A DNA stretch of 64,000 nt. It comes from Oxalobacteraceae bacterium AB_14. Lineage in GTDB: Bacteria > Pseudomonadota > Gammaproteobacteria > Burkholderiales > Burkholderiaceae_D. Below, piece after piece: positions 25,913 through 34,000 of this stretch. Location of the stretch: assembly GCA_000381565.1 (NCBI GenBank), contig KB906724.1, positions 592,350-656,349 of the forward strand, given 5' to 3'. The first letter of the stretch is position 1. The number at the start of each line of letters is the position of its first letter. A model generated the notes under the pieces. It ran no database searches. It was not told the DNA's origin and saw only the letters and a list, made by a program, of their open reading frames with translations. Both the position numbers and the translations under genes were made by a program.

Positions 25913-26677
25913 ATGCATAAAGAACTCCCTCACGACGACGCCCGGCGCGCCCTGGGCATGGACGTCGCCGATCCCTTCTTTGCCGAAGCGCTGTTCGACG
26001 CGCTGCCGGACGTGGTCTTCTTCGTCAAGGACGTCGAATGCCGCTATGTGGTGGTCAATCAGACGCTGGTGCAGCGTTGCGGCCAGCGGCACAAGGCGGC
26101 GCTGATCGGCCGCACCCCGGCCGAGGTGTTCGCGCGGCCGTTCGGCCAGACCTACCTGGCGCAGGACATGGCGGTGCTGGCCGGCGGCAGCGACATCGAA
26201 GACCAGCTGGAACTGCACCTGTATCCCAACCGCGATCCCGGCTGGTGCCTGACGCGCAAGACCGCGCTGCGCGACGCCGACGGCCGCATCGTCGGCCTGA
26301 CCGGCGTCTCGCGCGACCTGGCGATGGCGGACAAGAAGAACCCCGCCTACCGCAAGGTGGCGGCGGCGGTGAACCTGATCCACCAGGAATACGGCCAGGC
26401 CTTGCCGCTGGCCGAACTGGCGCGCACGGCCAATATGTCGGTGGCGCAGATCGAGCGCTACTTCCTGCGCATCTTCCACCTGACGCCGCGCCAGATGATC
26501 ATCCAGACCCGCGTCGACGCCGCCTCGCGCCTGCTGAAGGGCGCCGCCAGCGTGGCGGAGATCGCCCAGGCCTGCGGCTACGGCGACCATTCCGCCTTCA
26601 CGCGCCAGTTCAAGGCCACCACCGGCATCACGCCGACCCAGTACCGCCAGCTGGCGGTGGCGGGCAAGAACGGCTAG
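25913..26677 (+). CDS. PAS-AraC regulator of the hydroxyproline operon
   Basis: A 254-aa regulator with an N-terminal PAS-like domain (ALFDALPDVVFFVKDVECRYVVVNQTL, GRTPAEVF, ending TGVSRDL) and a C-terminal AraC DNA-binding domain. The latter has two HTHs, LAELARTANMSVAQIERYF and VAEIAQACGYGDHSAFTRQFKATTGITPTQYR. PAS-AraC fusions next to lhp genes are the usual hydroxyproline regulators, so this is probably the activator of the divergent operon through the 123-bp gap. ATG 25913 is chosen; an in-frame ATG at 25865 would add 16 residues. Its 3' end overlaps the convergent MASE1 gene by 50 bp. Confidence 0.85.
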   Translation: MHKELPHDDARRALGMDVADPFFAEALFDALPDVVFFVKDVECRYVVVNQTLVQRCGQRHKAALIGRTPAEVFARPFGQTYLAQDMAVLAGGSDIEDQLELHLYPNRDPGWCLTRKTALRDADGRIVGLTGVSRDLAMADKKNPAYRKVAAAVNLIHQEYGQALPLAELARTANMSVAQIERYFLRIFHLTPRQMIIQTRVDAASRLLKGAASVAEIAQACGYGDHSAFTRQFKATTGITPTQYRQLAVAGKNG

Positions 26678-27368
26678 CCTGGTCACACTCGCGCATGCGC
26701 AGTTCGTTGAGCATGACGGCGAAGCCGATGCCGACGATGCACAGGGTCAGGATGAATTCCTGGGCGTGCAGCGTCTCCAGGTACACCGGCACGTCGCCGA
26801 AGGGCTTGAAGTGGGCCGTCATCGTCATCGCCATGCCGAGCGAAATCAGGGCCACGCACAGCGTCGTCATGCGGATGCCGAAGCGGAATACGATCACCGC
26901 CACCGCCGGCAGCAGCAGGGTGGGCGTGACGGGGAAGCCGTCGATGGCGCCGCCCTGCGCGAACAGCACGGCCGTCGCCAGCAGCAGCGTCAGCGCCAGG
27001 CCGGCGTCGTCGAGCCATGTGCGCTGCCGCTTCTGGCGGGGCGGGTAGGTGAAGGCCAGCAGCATCGGCGTGTAGATCAGCAGACCGAGGGCGTCGCCGA
27101 ACCACCACAGGCGGGCCAGCGTCAGGTAGGGCGTGGTGTCGCCGCCGACCTGCTGCATCACGACCGCCGCCATCAGCGCGGCCGCCAGCGTGCCGTTGAA
27201 GCGTACCAGCGCCGCCAGCAGCACCGCGTTCGGCAGCCAGACCACCACCACTTTTTCCGGCGTGACGGCGCAGAACAGCGTCAGTTTGACGCTGGCGAAA
27301 TGGAGCAGGAACAGTAGTACGCAGAACAGCCAGCCAGGCCGTTCCCGGAACGTGGCACGTTTGATCAT
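26628..27368 (-). pseudogene. Truncated MASE1-type membrane sensor protein
   Basis: A 246-aa, largely hydrophobic protein with about seven or eight membrane helices. The MASE1-like core is VVVVWLPNAVLLAALVRFNG...QQVGGDTTPYLTLARLWWFGDALGLLIYTPMLLAF...VTPTLLLPAVAVIVFRFGIRMTT (read as separate blocks). MASE1 normally precedes a kinase, GGDEF or similar output domain. Here the frame ends in LNELRMREC followed by 20 unrelated residues that are simply antisense of the AraC gene's 3' end. I infer loss of the output domain by deletion; it could still make a membrane protein. The call as MASE1 is by pattern. Confidence 0.6.
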
Positions 27369-27442
27369 CAGCTGCCTTTGCGGAGGGAGGCAACCGGCGC
27401 GGCGGCCGGTTCACGCTGGATTGCCCCGCAACGGCAGCGCTG

Positions 27443-28513
27443 TCAATCCCCGCCGGATAGGGCGGCCAGCGCGCGTTCCTCGTCGTTGGCATGGTGCCGG
27501 TCCCAGGCCTGCAGGCGCGGCGCCATCAGGTGGCGCCACAACGGCGGCACCATCGCCACCAGCATGGTCGACAGGTAACCGCCGATCATCATCGGCGCCT
27601 CCGGGTAGGGATGCAGGTCCTGGTACGGCAGGCCGGCGCGCGCGTGGTGGTGCGAGTGGCGCGTCAGGTTGAACATGGTCCAGGAGCTCAGGCGCTTGTT
27701 GGTGTTCCACGAGTGGCGCGGCTGCACCGGCCTGGCCGGATTGCGCACCAGCCCATAATGCTCCATGTAGTTGACCACTTCCAGCATGGCCTTGCCCCAC
27801 AGCGCGCAGGCGGCGAAGAACAGCGCCGCCGCGGCGCCGCCCCAGTACCAGGCCGCGGCCAGCAGCAGTACGCTCATCAGGTGGCCGCGCAGCACCATGT
27901 TGTGCCGGCTGTACTGGCGATGGCCGCGCCGTTCCAGGCGCTTGCGCTCCAGCCTCCACGCGCTGATGTTGCCCTTGATGGTGGAGCAGACGATGTGCCA
28001 GTAAACATTGCGTCCGCGCGGCGCGGTGGCCGGGTCCTCGCCGGTGGAGACGTAGCGGTGGTGGCCGTACACATGCTCGGTGGCGAAGCCGGTGTCGAAG
28101 CTGAAGGCCAGCAGCCAGCGGCCGATCAGCAGCGATGCCGGCTCCCTGGTGCGGTGGACCAGTTCATGCGCGGTGATGGTGCCTATCGTGCCTATCATCA
28201 GGCCGGTCAGCACCACGGCGGCGCCCAGTTGCAGCGGCGTGGCGTAGCGGCCGGCGATGAAGCTGTCCAGCGCCGCGCCGACGATCAGCAGCAGCAGCGG
28301 CAGCGCCAGCCACAGTAGGCCGGTCAGGATGGTGTGCTGGCGCAGCGCGGGCGTGCTCAGATCGTCGCCGCCCAGCAGGTCGCCCAGCACGTAGAACAGC
28401 ACCACGCCCAGCAGCGACGCCGCGACCGTGGCGCCGCCCGCGTACAGCGCGGCGGCGGCCAGCAGGCCGACCACATGGAACAGGCAAAACTTCAGGTAGT
28501 GCAGGACGTTCAT
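27443..28513 (-). CDS. AlkB-type alkane/fatty-acyl hydroxylase
   Basis: A 356-aa integral-membrane diiron monooxygenase. All histidine boxes of the AlkB/XylM group are present: HELVH (116-120), EHVYGHH (146-152), NYMEHYG (248-254) and LTRHSHHH (283-290), with several membrane helices between. It would hydroxylate the terminal carbon of alkanes or similar chains using electrons from rubredoxin; no rubredoxin domain is fused and none is encoded nearby. A divergent AraC regulator 125 bp away resembles the alkB-alkR arrangement. The exact chain-length range is unknown. Confidence 0.88.
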   Translation of the reverse strand: MNVLHYLKFCLFHVVGLLAAAALYAGGATVAASLLGVVLFYVLGDLLGGDDLSTPALRQHTILTGLLWLALPLLLLIVGAALDSFIAGRYATPLQLGAAVVLTGLMIGTIGTITAHELVHRTREPASLLIGRWLLAFSFDTGFATEHVYGHHRYVSTGEDPATAPRGRNVYWHIVCSTIKGNISAWRLERKRLERRGHRQYSRHNMVLRGHLMSVLLLAAAWYWGGAAAALFFAACALWGKAMLEVVNYMEHYGLVRNPARPVQPRHSWNTNKRLSSWTMFNLTRHSHHHARAGLPYQDLHPYPEAPMMIGGYLSTMLVAMVPPLWRHLMAPRLQAWDRHHANDEERALAALSGGD

Positions 28514-28638
28514 CGACGCGGTCTCCTTGTTGTTATTGCGTCCATTGTAGGCAGCGTGGCGGCGTCCAGGGGAGGTGCCGGATTGACAGGCGGGGGTTAT
28601 TTATTGACAATCGATTCATTTCAATCCAGGCCCTCCCC

Positions 28639-29637
28639 ATGCAGGCAAACGACCACACGCTCGCTGGCAGCTACCTGCGCCAGATCGCCGAGCAGATCGG
28701 CAGCATGGGCGGCGACGTCGGCGACTGGCTGGCGCGCAGCGGCCTGCGCGCGGAGCAGCTGGACGACGGCGAGCTGGCCGTGTCGTTCCCGGTGTTCCGC
28801 CAACTGGTGCTCGATTCGGTGGCGCTCACCGGCGAGCCGGCCATGGGCCTGCTGGTGGGCGACCGCTTGCGCGAGCACACCCACGGCATCCTCGGCTACG
28901 CCGCCATGAACAGCGCCACCTTGCGCCAGGCGCTGGAACTGCTGGAGCGCTTCTTCATGCTGCGCACGACGATGATCTCGATCGACTTCGAACAACTGGG
29001 CGACGCCTTCCGCGTGCGCCTGCATGAACGCATGCCGCTGGGCGATATCGCGCGGCCGGTGCTGGAGGCGGCGTTGCTGGCGTTTAAAAACGTATTGGAC
29101 TTCATCGCACGCGGCGCGTACCAATGCCGCTGCGTGGCCTTCCAGTTCGCCGCGCCGGCCGATGCGCCGCTGGCGCGCGAGCTGTTCCGCTGCGAGGTTC
29201 TGTATGGGCAGGATTGGACCGGCATGGTGCTGCCGTCGGCGGCCATCGACGTGCCGTTGCGGGTGGGCGATCCGGCCACCTTCGGGCACGCGGTGCAGAT
29301 CTGCCAGCGGGAACTGGACAAGCTGGCGGCGCAGGTTTCGCTGAGCGCGCGGGTGCAGCGGCTGATGCTGGAGCAGCGCACCAGCTTCCCGTCGCTGCAA
29401 CTGACGGCGCGGCTGCTGTGCATGACGCCGCGCACCTTGCACCGGCGCCTGCTGGAGGAGGGCAGCTCGTACAAGCAGATACTGGAGCAGGTGCGCCGCA
29501 TGCTGGCGCTGGAATACCTGCGCGCCGGGCAGCTCAGCGTGCAGGAGATCAGCTACGCGCTGGGCTACTCCGACGTCGCCAATTTCCGCCGCGCGTTCAA
29601 GCGCTGGGAATCGGTGCCGCCGTCGGCGCGGCGCTGA
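28639..29637 (+). CDS. AraC-family regulator (AlkR-like)
   Basis: A 332-aa regulator of the OruR/AlkR kind. The N-terminal ~200 residues are the Arabinose_bd-like effector domain (start LRQIAEQIGSMGGDVGDWLARSGL, middle MGLLVGDRLREHTHGILGYAAMNSATL). The C-terminal AraC domain has LTARLLCMTPRTLHRRLLEEGSSYKQILEQVR and ISYALGYSDVANFRRAFKRWESVPPS. It is divergent from the alkB-like gene and so its probable regulator. It stops 2 bp before the convergent yeiH-type gene. Confidence 0.86.
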   Translation: MQANDHTLAGSYLRQIAEQIGSMGGDVGDWLARSGLRAEQLDDGELAVSFPVFRQLVLDSVALTGEPAMGLLVGDRLREHTHGILGYAAMNSATLRQALELLERFFMLRTTMISIDFEQLGDAFRVRLHERMPLGDIARPVLEAALLAFKNVLDFIARGAYQCRCVAFQFAAPADAPLARELFRCEVLYGQDWTGMVLPSAAIDVPLRVGDPATFGHAVQICQRELDKLAAQVSLSARVQRLMLEQRTSFPSLQLTARLLCMTPRTLHRRLLEEGSSYKQILEQVRRMLALEYLRAGQLSVQEISYALGYSDVANFRRAFKRWESVPPSARR

Positions 29638-29639
29638 GC

Positions 29640-30644
29640 TCAGGCGATACCCAGCAGCTTGATCAGGACCAGGCTGACGGCGGCCAGTCCCAGCAAGGAC
29701 AGCACGACGACCGCGGCGACCCGCCCGCCGGCGCGCAAGACGGCGCGCGCATCAACACCCAGCCCCAGCGCGGCCATCGACATGATCGTCAGGAAGTTGG
29801 CCGCCGTATGCGCCGGCGCCAGCGCGCCGGCGGGGATGGCGCCGAACGAGCGCAAGGCCAGCATCAGCAGGAAGCCGGCGATGAACCACGGCACCATGTG
29901 CGACAGCGCCGGCCGGCGTTTGCCCGCGCGCGGGGCCAACAGGGACAGCACCAGCACCACGGGGCCGAGCATCAACACCCGCACCAGCTTGACCAGCGTG
30001 CCGATATGCGTGCTGCTGACAGCGACCGAAGCGGTGGCGGCCAGCACCTGCGGCACCGCATACACGGTCAGCCCGGCAAACACGCCGAACTGCACGGGCG
30101 AGAACGCCAGCAGCGACACCAGCAGCGGCAGCACCAGCACCACCGCCACGCCCAGCACGGCGGTAAAGGCGATCGCCGCCGCGACATCCTGGCCGTCGGC
30201 GTCGATCACCGGCGCCACGGCGGCGATGGCGGAGTTGCCGCAGATGGAATTGCCGCAGGCGATCAGGATCGCCATCTTGCAGGGCAGCCCGAAAGCGCGG
30301 CCGATGGCGAAACTGAGCGTGAGCGCGATGGCCACCACGGCGGCGATCCCGCCGATCAAGCCGATGCCATTTTCCAGCAGGGTGCGCGCGCTCACCGATG
30401 CGCCCAGCAGCACCACGGCGATTTCCAGCAGCAGCTTCGCGCCCACGTGGATGCCGGCGTCGAAACGGCCGTCGAGGCGGCACAGCGTCCGTATGGCGGT
30501 GCCCAGCAGGATGGCCAGCACCAGGCTCTCCAGCCAGGCCCGGCCCAGAACGGCGATCTCGAGTGCTTCCAGCGCGTAGGCGGCGGCTGTGACCAGGCCG
30601 CACAGCGCCAGACCCGGCAGCGTGTTGTCGATTGCTTGTTTCAT
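29640..30644 (-). CDS. YeiH-family putative sulfate/sulfite exporter
   Basis: A 334-aa protein with about ten membrane helices of the YeiH/PSE family. Conserved pieces include GLALCGLVTAAAYALE, ESLVLAILLGTAIRT, the long KLLLEIAVVLLGASVS helix, the signature ACGNSICGNSAIAAVAPVI, and VLAATASVAVSSTHIGTLVKLVRVLMLGP. Relatives export sulfite, sulfate or sulfonates in sulfonate-degrading bacteria. The neighbours support a sulfite role: a divergent LysR regulator and then a complete sulfite dehydrogenase. Transport direction is inferred. Confidence 0.85.
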   Translation of the reverse strand: MKQAIDNTLPGLALCGLVTAAAYALEALEIAVLGRAWLESLVLAILLGTAIRTLCRLDGRFDAGIHVGAKLLLEIAVVLLGASVSARTLLENGIGLIGGIAAVVAIALTLSFAIGRAFGLPCKMAILIACGNSICGNSAIAAVAPVIDADGQDVAAAIAFTAVLGVAVVLVLPLLVSLLAFSPVQFGVFAGLTVYAVPQVLAATASVAVSSTHIGTLVKLVRVLMLGPVVLVLSLLAPRAGKRRPALSHMVPWFIAGFLLMLALRSFGAIPAGALAPAHTAANFLTIMSMAALGLGVDARAVLRAGGRVAAVVVLSLLGLAAVSLVLIKLLGIA

Positions 30645-30695
30645 GGTGTCGTCCCTGAGGTCTTCGATGCAATGCAGCGATTATCAGGTCGACAT

Positions 30696-30717
30696 ATTGT
30701 TGCGTCCATCTTACAAT
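30696..30717. promoter_or_regulatory. LysR-type regulator box between yeiH and lysR
   Basis: A perfect ATTGT...ACAAT inverted repeat with a 12-base spacer sits in the 108-bp divergent gap, 52 bp from the yeiH start and 36 bp from the LysR start. It contains the T-N11-A pattern of LysR-type sites. A further ACAATT copy follows at 30725-30730. It is the natural candidate for autoregulation and yeiH control. Confidence 0.5.
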
Positions 30718-30752
30718 TTATGACAATTCTTTCAATGGAATCGAACGATTAT

Positions 30753-31640
30753 ATGACTCTGGAACAATTGCGCATTTTCGTGGAAGTCGCCGAGCGACAA
30801 CACCTGACCCAGGCGGCCAGCGCGCTGTCGCTGACGCCGTCGGCCGTCAGCGCCTCCATCAAGGTGCTGGAGGAACGGTATGGCACGCCGCTGTTCAACC
30901 GCGTCGGGCGGCGCATCGAGATCAGCGAGGCGGGACGCATATTCCTGGTGGAGGCGCGCCGCACGCTGGCCAGCGCCCGCGCCGCCGAGCTGACGCTCGC
31001 GGAGCTCGGCGGCATGAAGCGCGGCACGCTGACCCTGCACGCCAGCCAGACCATCGCCAGCTACTGGCTGCCGCAGTTGCTGGTGCGGTTTCGCCAAGCC
31101 TATCCGTCGATCGAGCTCAACGTCATGGTGGACAACACTCACAACGTGGCGCAGGCCGTGGTGCAGGGAAGCGCCGACATCGGATTTGTGGAAGGGGCGA
31201 TCGACGAGCCGTCGCTGTCGGCCGAGGTGGTGGCGCAAGACCGGCTGGTGGCGGTGGTCGCGCCTGGCCATCGCTGGGCGGCGGGCAAGGCGCTGCGGCC
31301 GACGCAGTTGCTGGCGGCCCAGTGGATCTTGCGCGAGCAGGGCTCCGGCACCCGCTCGGCGTTCGAGGCGGCGTTGACGACGCACGGCATATCGATCAGC
31401 GCGCTCCAGGTGGCGCTGTCGCTGCCGTCGAATGAGGCGGTGCGTTCGGCCGTGATGGCCGGTCCGTTCGCCACCGTGATGTCGGAACTGGTGGTGGCGT
31501 CGCATTTGCAGGCCGGCTTGCTGGCCAGGGCCAACTTCCAATTGGCGGGACGCGATTTCCTGATGCTGCGGCATCAGGAACGCTATAAGAGCAAGGCATC
31601 GCTGGCCCTGGAGCAGTTGATCCGCGAGGCGCGGGACTAG
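30753..31640 (+). CDS. LysR-family regulator of the sulfite unit
   Basis: A 295-aa LTTR. The N-terminal winged HTH is TLEQLRIFVEVAERQHLTQAASALSLTPSAVSASIKVLEERYG, followed by the linker helix and a substrate-binding domain starting GTLTLHASQTIASYWLPQLLVRF. It resembles the YeiE-like regulators that accompany YeiH exporters. ATG 30753 gives the common MTLEQLRIF start; ATG 30735 is an alternative six codons upstream. It probably senses sulfite, taurine-derived sulfur or a related signal, and may also control sorAB 75 bp downstream. Confidence 0.88.
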   Translation: MTLEQLRIFVEVAERQHLTQAASALSLTPSAVSASIKVLEERYGTPLFNRVGRRIEISEAGRIFLVEARRTLASARAAELTLAELGGMKRGTLTLHASQTIASYWLPQLLVRFRQAYPSIELNVMVDNTHNVAQAVVQGSADIGFVEGAIDEPSLSAEVVAQDRLVAVVAPGHRWAAGKALRPTQLLAAQWILREQGSGTRSAFEAALTTHGISISALQVALSLPSNEAVRSAVMAGPFATVMSELVVASHLQAGLLARANFQLAGRDFLMLRHQERYKSKASLALEQLIREARD

Positions 31641-31715
31641 CCGGATTTTGGCGCATGTGCGGCGAAATGTGGCAATATTGATGCGATTGACCTCTTAATA
31701 ATAAAGGAGACCAGC

Positions 31716-32969
31716 ATGGCGACTACTGCGTTTGTATTGACGGCGGAGGCGCTGCGGCGCCGTTCCTTTCTGCGGCAGGCCGGCACGCTAGGCGCCGCCG
31801 CCGCCCTCGGCAACCCGGTGCTGGAGGCGCTGGCTGCGCAACCGGGCCGCGTCACGCTGCCGTTCGAAAACGGCGAGCGCGAACTGGTCGCCTACCCGCA
31901 GAAGCGGCCGCTGATCCTGCTCACCGCCCGTCCGCCGCAACTGGAAACGCCGTTCGGCGTGTTCAACGAATCGGCGATCACGCCCAACGACGCCTTCTTC
32001 GTGCGCTACCACTGGAGCGGCATTCCGACTTCGATCGATCCGCAGACCTATCGCCTGCGCGTCGGCGGCAACGTCAATACGCCGCTGGAGCTGTCGCTGT
32101 CCGACCTGCGCCAGATGGCCGATGCGACCGAGTTGGTCGCCGTGGTCCAGTGCTCCGGCAACAGCCGTGGCCATTTCGAGCCGCGCGCCAATGGCGGCCA
32201 GTTGTCGAACGGCGCCATGGGCAACGCCCGCTGGACCGGCGTCCCGCTGCGCAAGGTGCTGGAGAAGGCGGGCGTGAAGGCCGGCTCGGTGCAGGTGGCG
32301 TTCAACGGCCTCGATACGCCGCCGCTGGGCGACGGTCCCGATTTCGTCAAGGCGCTCAATCTCGATCATGCGCTGGACGGCGAAGTGATGCTGGCCTGGC
32401 AGATGAACGGCGCCGACCTGCCGATGTTGAACGGCTATCCGCTGCGCCTGATCGTGCCCGGCTACTACGGCACCTACTGGGTCAAGCACCTGTCCGACAT
32501 CACCGTGACCGACAAGGTATTCGATGGCTTCTGGATGAGCACCGCCTATCGCATCCCGGACAACCAGTGCGCCTGCACCGAGCCGGGTAAAGGACCGGCC
32601 AAGACCGTGCCGATCAACCGCATGAATGTGCGCTCCTTCGTCACCAGCCTGACCGAGGGCATGCACGTCAAGACGGGACAGCAGACGGTGGTGCGCGGCA
32701 TCGCCTTCGACGGCGGCTACGGCGTGAACGAGGTGGCCTTCTCGTCGGACGGCGGCAGGAGCTGGCAGGCCGCGCAGCTGGGCAAGGACCTGGGCAAGTA
32801 CTCGTTCCGCGTATGGAGCGCGGCGTTCACGCCCAGGCAGAAGGGCGGCCACGAACTGATGGTGCGCGCCGTGAATCGCATCGGCCAGGGCCAGCCCGCC
32901 GGCGCCCTGTGGAACCCGCCCGGCTACATGCGCAATGTGGTCGAATCGACGCGCATCGTCGCGGTTTAA
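31716..32969 (+). CDS. sorA: Sulfite dehydrogenase molybdenum subunit (SorA-like)
   Basis: A 417-aa periplasmic molybdopterin enzyme oxidising sulfite to sulfate. It has a Tat signal (RRRSFLRQAGTLGAAAAL) and a sulfite-oxidase fold with the molybdenum-ligating Cys146 in VQCSGNSR. Also visible are the cofactor-binding LVAVVQCSGNSRGHFEP region, PLRLIVPGYYGTYWVKHLSDITV and the C-terminal dimerisation domain (FDGGYGVNEVAFSSDGGRSWQAA). AAAGGAG precedes the ATG. The next gene, 10 bp on, encodes its cytochrome partner. Length fits SorA-type enzymes. Confidence 0.92.
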   Translation: MATTAFVLTAEALRRRSFLRQAGTLGAAAALGNPVLEALAAQPGRVTLPFENGERELVAYPQKRPLILLTARPPQLETPFGVFNESAITPNDAFFVRYHWSGIPTSIDPQTYRLRVGGNVNTPLELSLSDLRQMADATELVAVVQCSGNSRGHFEPRANGGQLSNGAMGNARWTGVPLRKVLEKAGVKAGSVQVAFNGLDTPPLGDGPDFVKALNLDHALDGEVMLAWQMNGADLPMLNGYPLRLIVPGYYGTYWVKHLSDITVTDKVFDGFWMSTAYRIPDNQCACTEPGKGPAKTVPINRMNVRSFVTSLTEGMHVKTGQQTVVRGIAFDGGYGVNEVAFSSDGGRSWQAAQLGKDLGKYSFRVWSAAFTPRQKGGHELMVRAVNRIGQGQPAGALWNPPGYMRNVVESTRIVAV

Positions 32970-32979
32970 GGAGAGCACT

Positions 32980-33318
32980 ATGATGATCCGTTCCCTGCTT
33001 GCCGCCGGCCTGATGATGGCGGCCCCCGCGTTCGCGCTCGACATCGACCTGCCGTCAGAAACCGCGCTGTTCAAGCCCAGCGCGCTGCCGGGTTATGCGC
33101 TGGTGCAGAACAACTGCATGCTCTGCCACTCGGTGCATTACATCCAGTCGCAACCGCCGGCATCGCCGCGCGCCTACTGGGAGGCCACTGTCAAGAAGAT
33201 GAAAAAACCGTTCGGCGCCCAGTTTTCGGACGCCGACATTCCCGACATGGTGGACTACCTGGTCAAGACCTACGGCGCCGAACGCACCGCCGCGGCGCGG
33301 CCTGCGGCCACTAAATAA
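32980..33318 (+). CDS. sorB: Sulfite dehydrogenase cytochrome c subunit (SorB-like)
   Basis: A 112-aa secreted monohaem cytochrome c: signal peptide MIRSLLAAGLMMAAPAFA, haem site CMLCH at residues 46-50, and a downstream WEATVKKMKKPF that supplies the likely methionine ligand. Its size and position directly after sorA match SorB, which takes electrons from the molybdenum subunit and passes them to the respiratory chain. AAGGAG lies 7 bases before the ATG; ATGATG gives a one-codon start ambiguity. Confidence 0.9.
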   Translation: MMIRSLLAAGLMMAAPAFALDIDLPSETALFKPSALPGYALVQNNCMLCHSVHYIQSQPPASPRAYWEATVKKMKKPFGAQFSDADIPDMVDYLVKTYGAERTAAARPAATK

Positions 33319-33336
33319 GGCCGCGCACAAGCAAAA

Positions 33337-33365
33337 AGGGCGATAACTCATCGAGTTATCGCCCT
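33337..33365 (-). terminator. Intrinsic terminator of the tRNA-Met gene
   Basis: A perfect 13-bp stem (AGGGCGATAACTC at 33337-33349 and its complement at 33353-33365) with a 3-base loop. Read on the minus strand it is followed by a run of Us (complement of AAAAA at 33333-33337), eleven bases past the mature tRNA 3' end. On the plus strand it also lies 18 bp after sorB but has no U-run. Confidence 0.85.
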
Positions 33366-33375
33366 TCGAAATTCT

Positions 33376-33452
33376 TGGTGGTGATAGGTGGACTTGAACC
33401 ACCGACCCCAGCATTATGAATGCTGTGCTCTAACCAACTGAGCTATATCACC
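33376..33452 (-). tRNA. tRNA-Met (CAU), elongator type
   Basis: A 77-base tRNA with CCA encoded at the 3' end. The acceptor stem pairs GGTGATA with TATCACC, discriminator A, and the D-arm contains AGCTCAGTTGGTTAGAGC. The anticodon loop is ATTCATAAT (anticodon CAT) on a CAGC/GCTG stem and the T-arm is GGTGG-TTCAAGT-CCACC. The paired first base and the overall similarity to the elongator type separate it from initiator tRNA, which starts with an unpaired C. A tRNA-Ile2 with lysidine is unlikely by body sequence. Confidence 0.95.
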
Positions 33453-33589
33453 TGCAACGCCCAGCATTATGGGGGTTGGCGTCTTCGCTGTCAACGACCG
33501 TTCCGAAAATTTTTTAAAATTTTGAATCGCGTCGCCAAAAGATGGTCAAATTGGTATGCTGCTCTGAGCATTTTATTAACGGAGACGAT

Positions 33590-33994
33590 ATGGCGACCAA
33601 TATCTTTGTGAACCTCCCCGTGCGCGACCTGGCCGCCTCGGTCAAGTTCTTCACGCATCTGGGCTATTCCTTCAACCAGCAATACACCGACGACGGCGCC
33701 ACCTGCATGATCGTGGCGGACAACATCTTCGTCATGCTGCTGGTCGAGGAGCGCTTCAAGGACTTCACGCCGAAACCGATCTGCGACGCCCGCACCGCGA
33801 CCGAGGTGCTGGTCTGCCTGCAGGTGGAGTCGCGCGAGCAGGTCACGTCCATGGTCAACAAGGCGATCGAAGCCGGCGGCAGCGCCTACAAGGAGCCGCA
33901 GGACCACGGCTTCATGTATGGCCACGGCTACCAGGACCTCGACGGCCATTTGTGGGAAATCATTTATATGGATGCGGCACCGCCGCAATCCTGA
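33590..33994 (+). CDS. VOC-family (glyoxalase-like) protein
   Basis: A 134-aa vicinal-oxygen-chelate fold protein: ATNIFVNLPVRDLAASVKFFTHLGYSF at the start, ILVEERFKDF-like middle strand and the end motif GFMYGHGYQDLDGHLWEIIYMD. It belongs to the small PhnB/lactoylglutathione-lyase-like group that has no defined substrate. The usual metal positions are only partly present, so catalysis is uncertain. ATG 33590 follows CGGAGA. It stands alone between the tRNA and the convergent miaA. Confidence 0.85.
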   Translation: MATNIFVNLPVRDLAASVKFFTHLGYSFNQQYTDDGATCMIVADNIFVMLLVEERFKDFTPKPICDARTATEVLVCLQVESREQVTSMVNKAIEAGGSAYKEPQDHGFMYGHGYQDLDGHLWEIIYMDAAPPQS

Positions 33995-34000
33995 CGCCGC

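Noticed and set aside
29124..30730. Long plus-strand frame running into the LysR gene
   Set aside because: The first half overlaps the AraC gene out of frame and the yeiH gene on the other strand; only the part from 30753 has LysR motifs.
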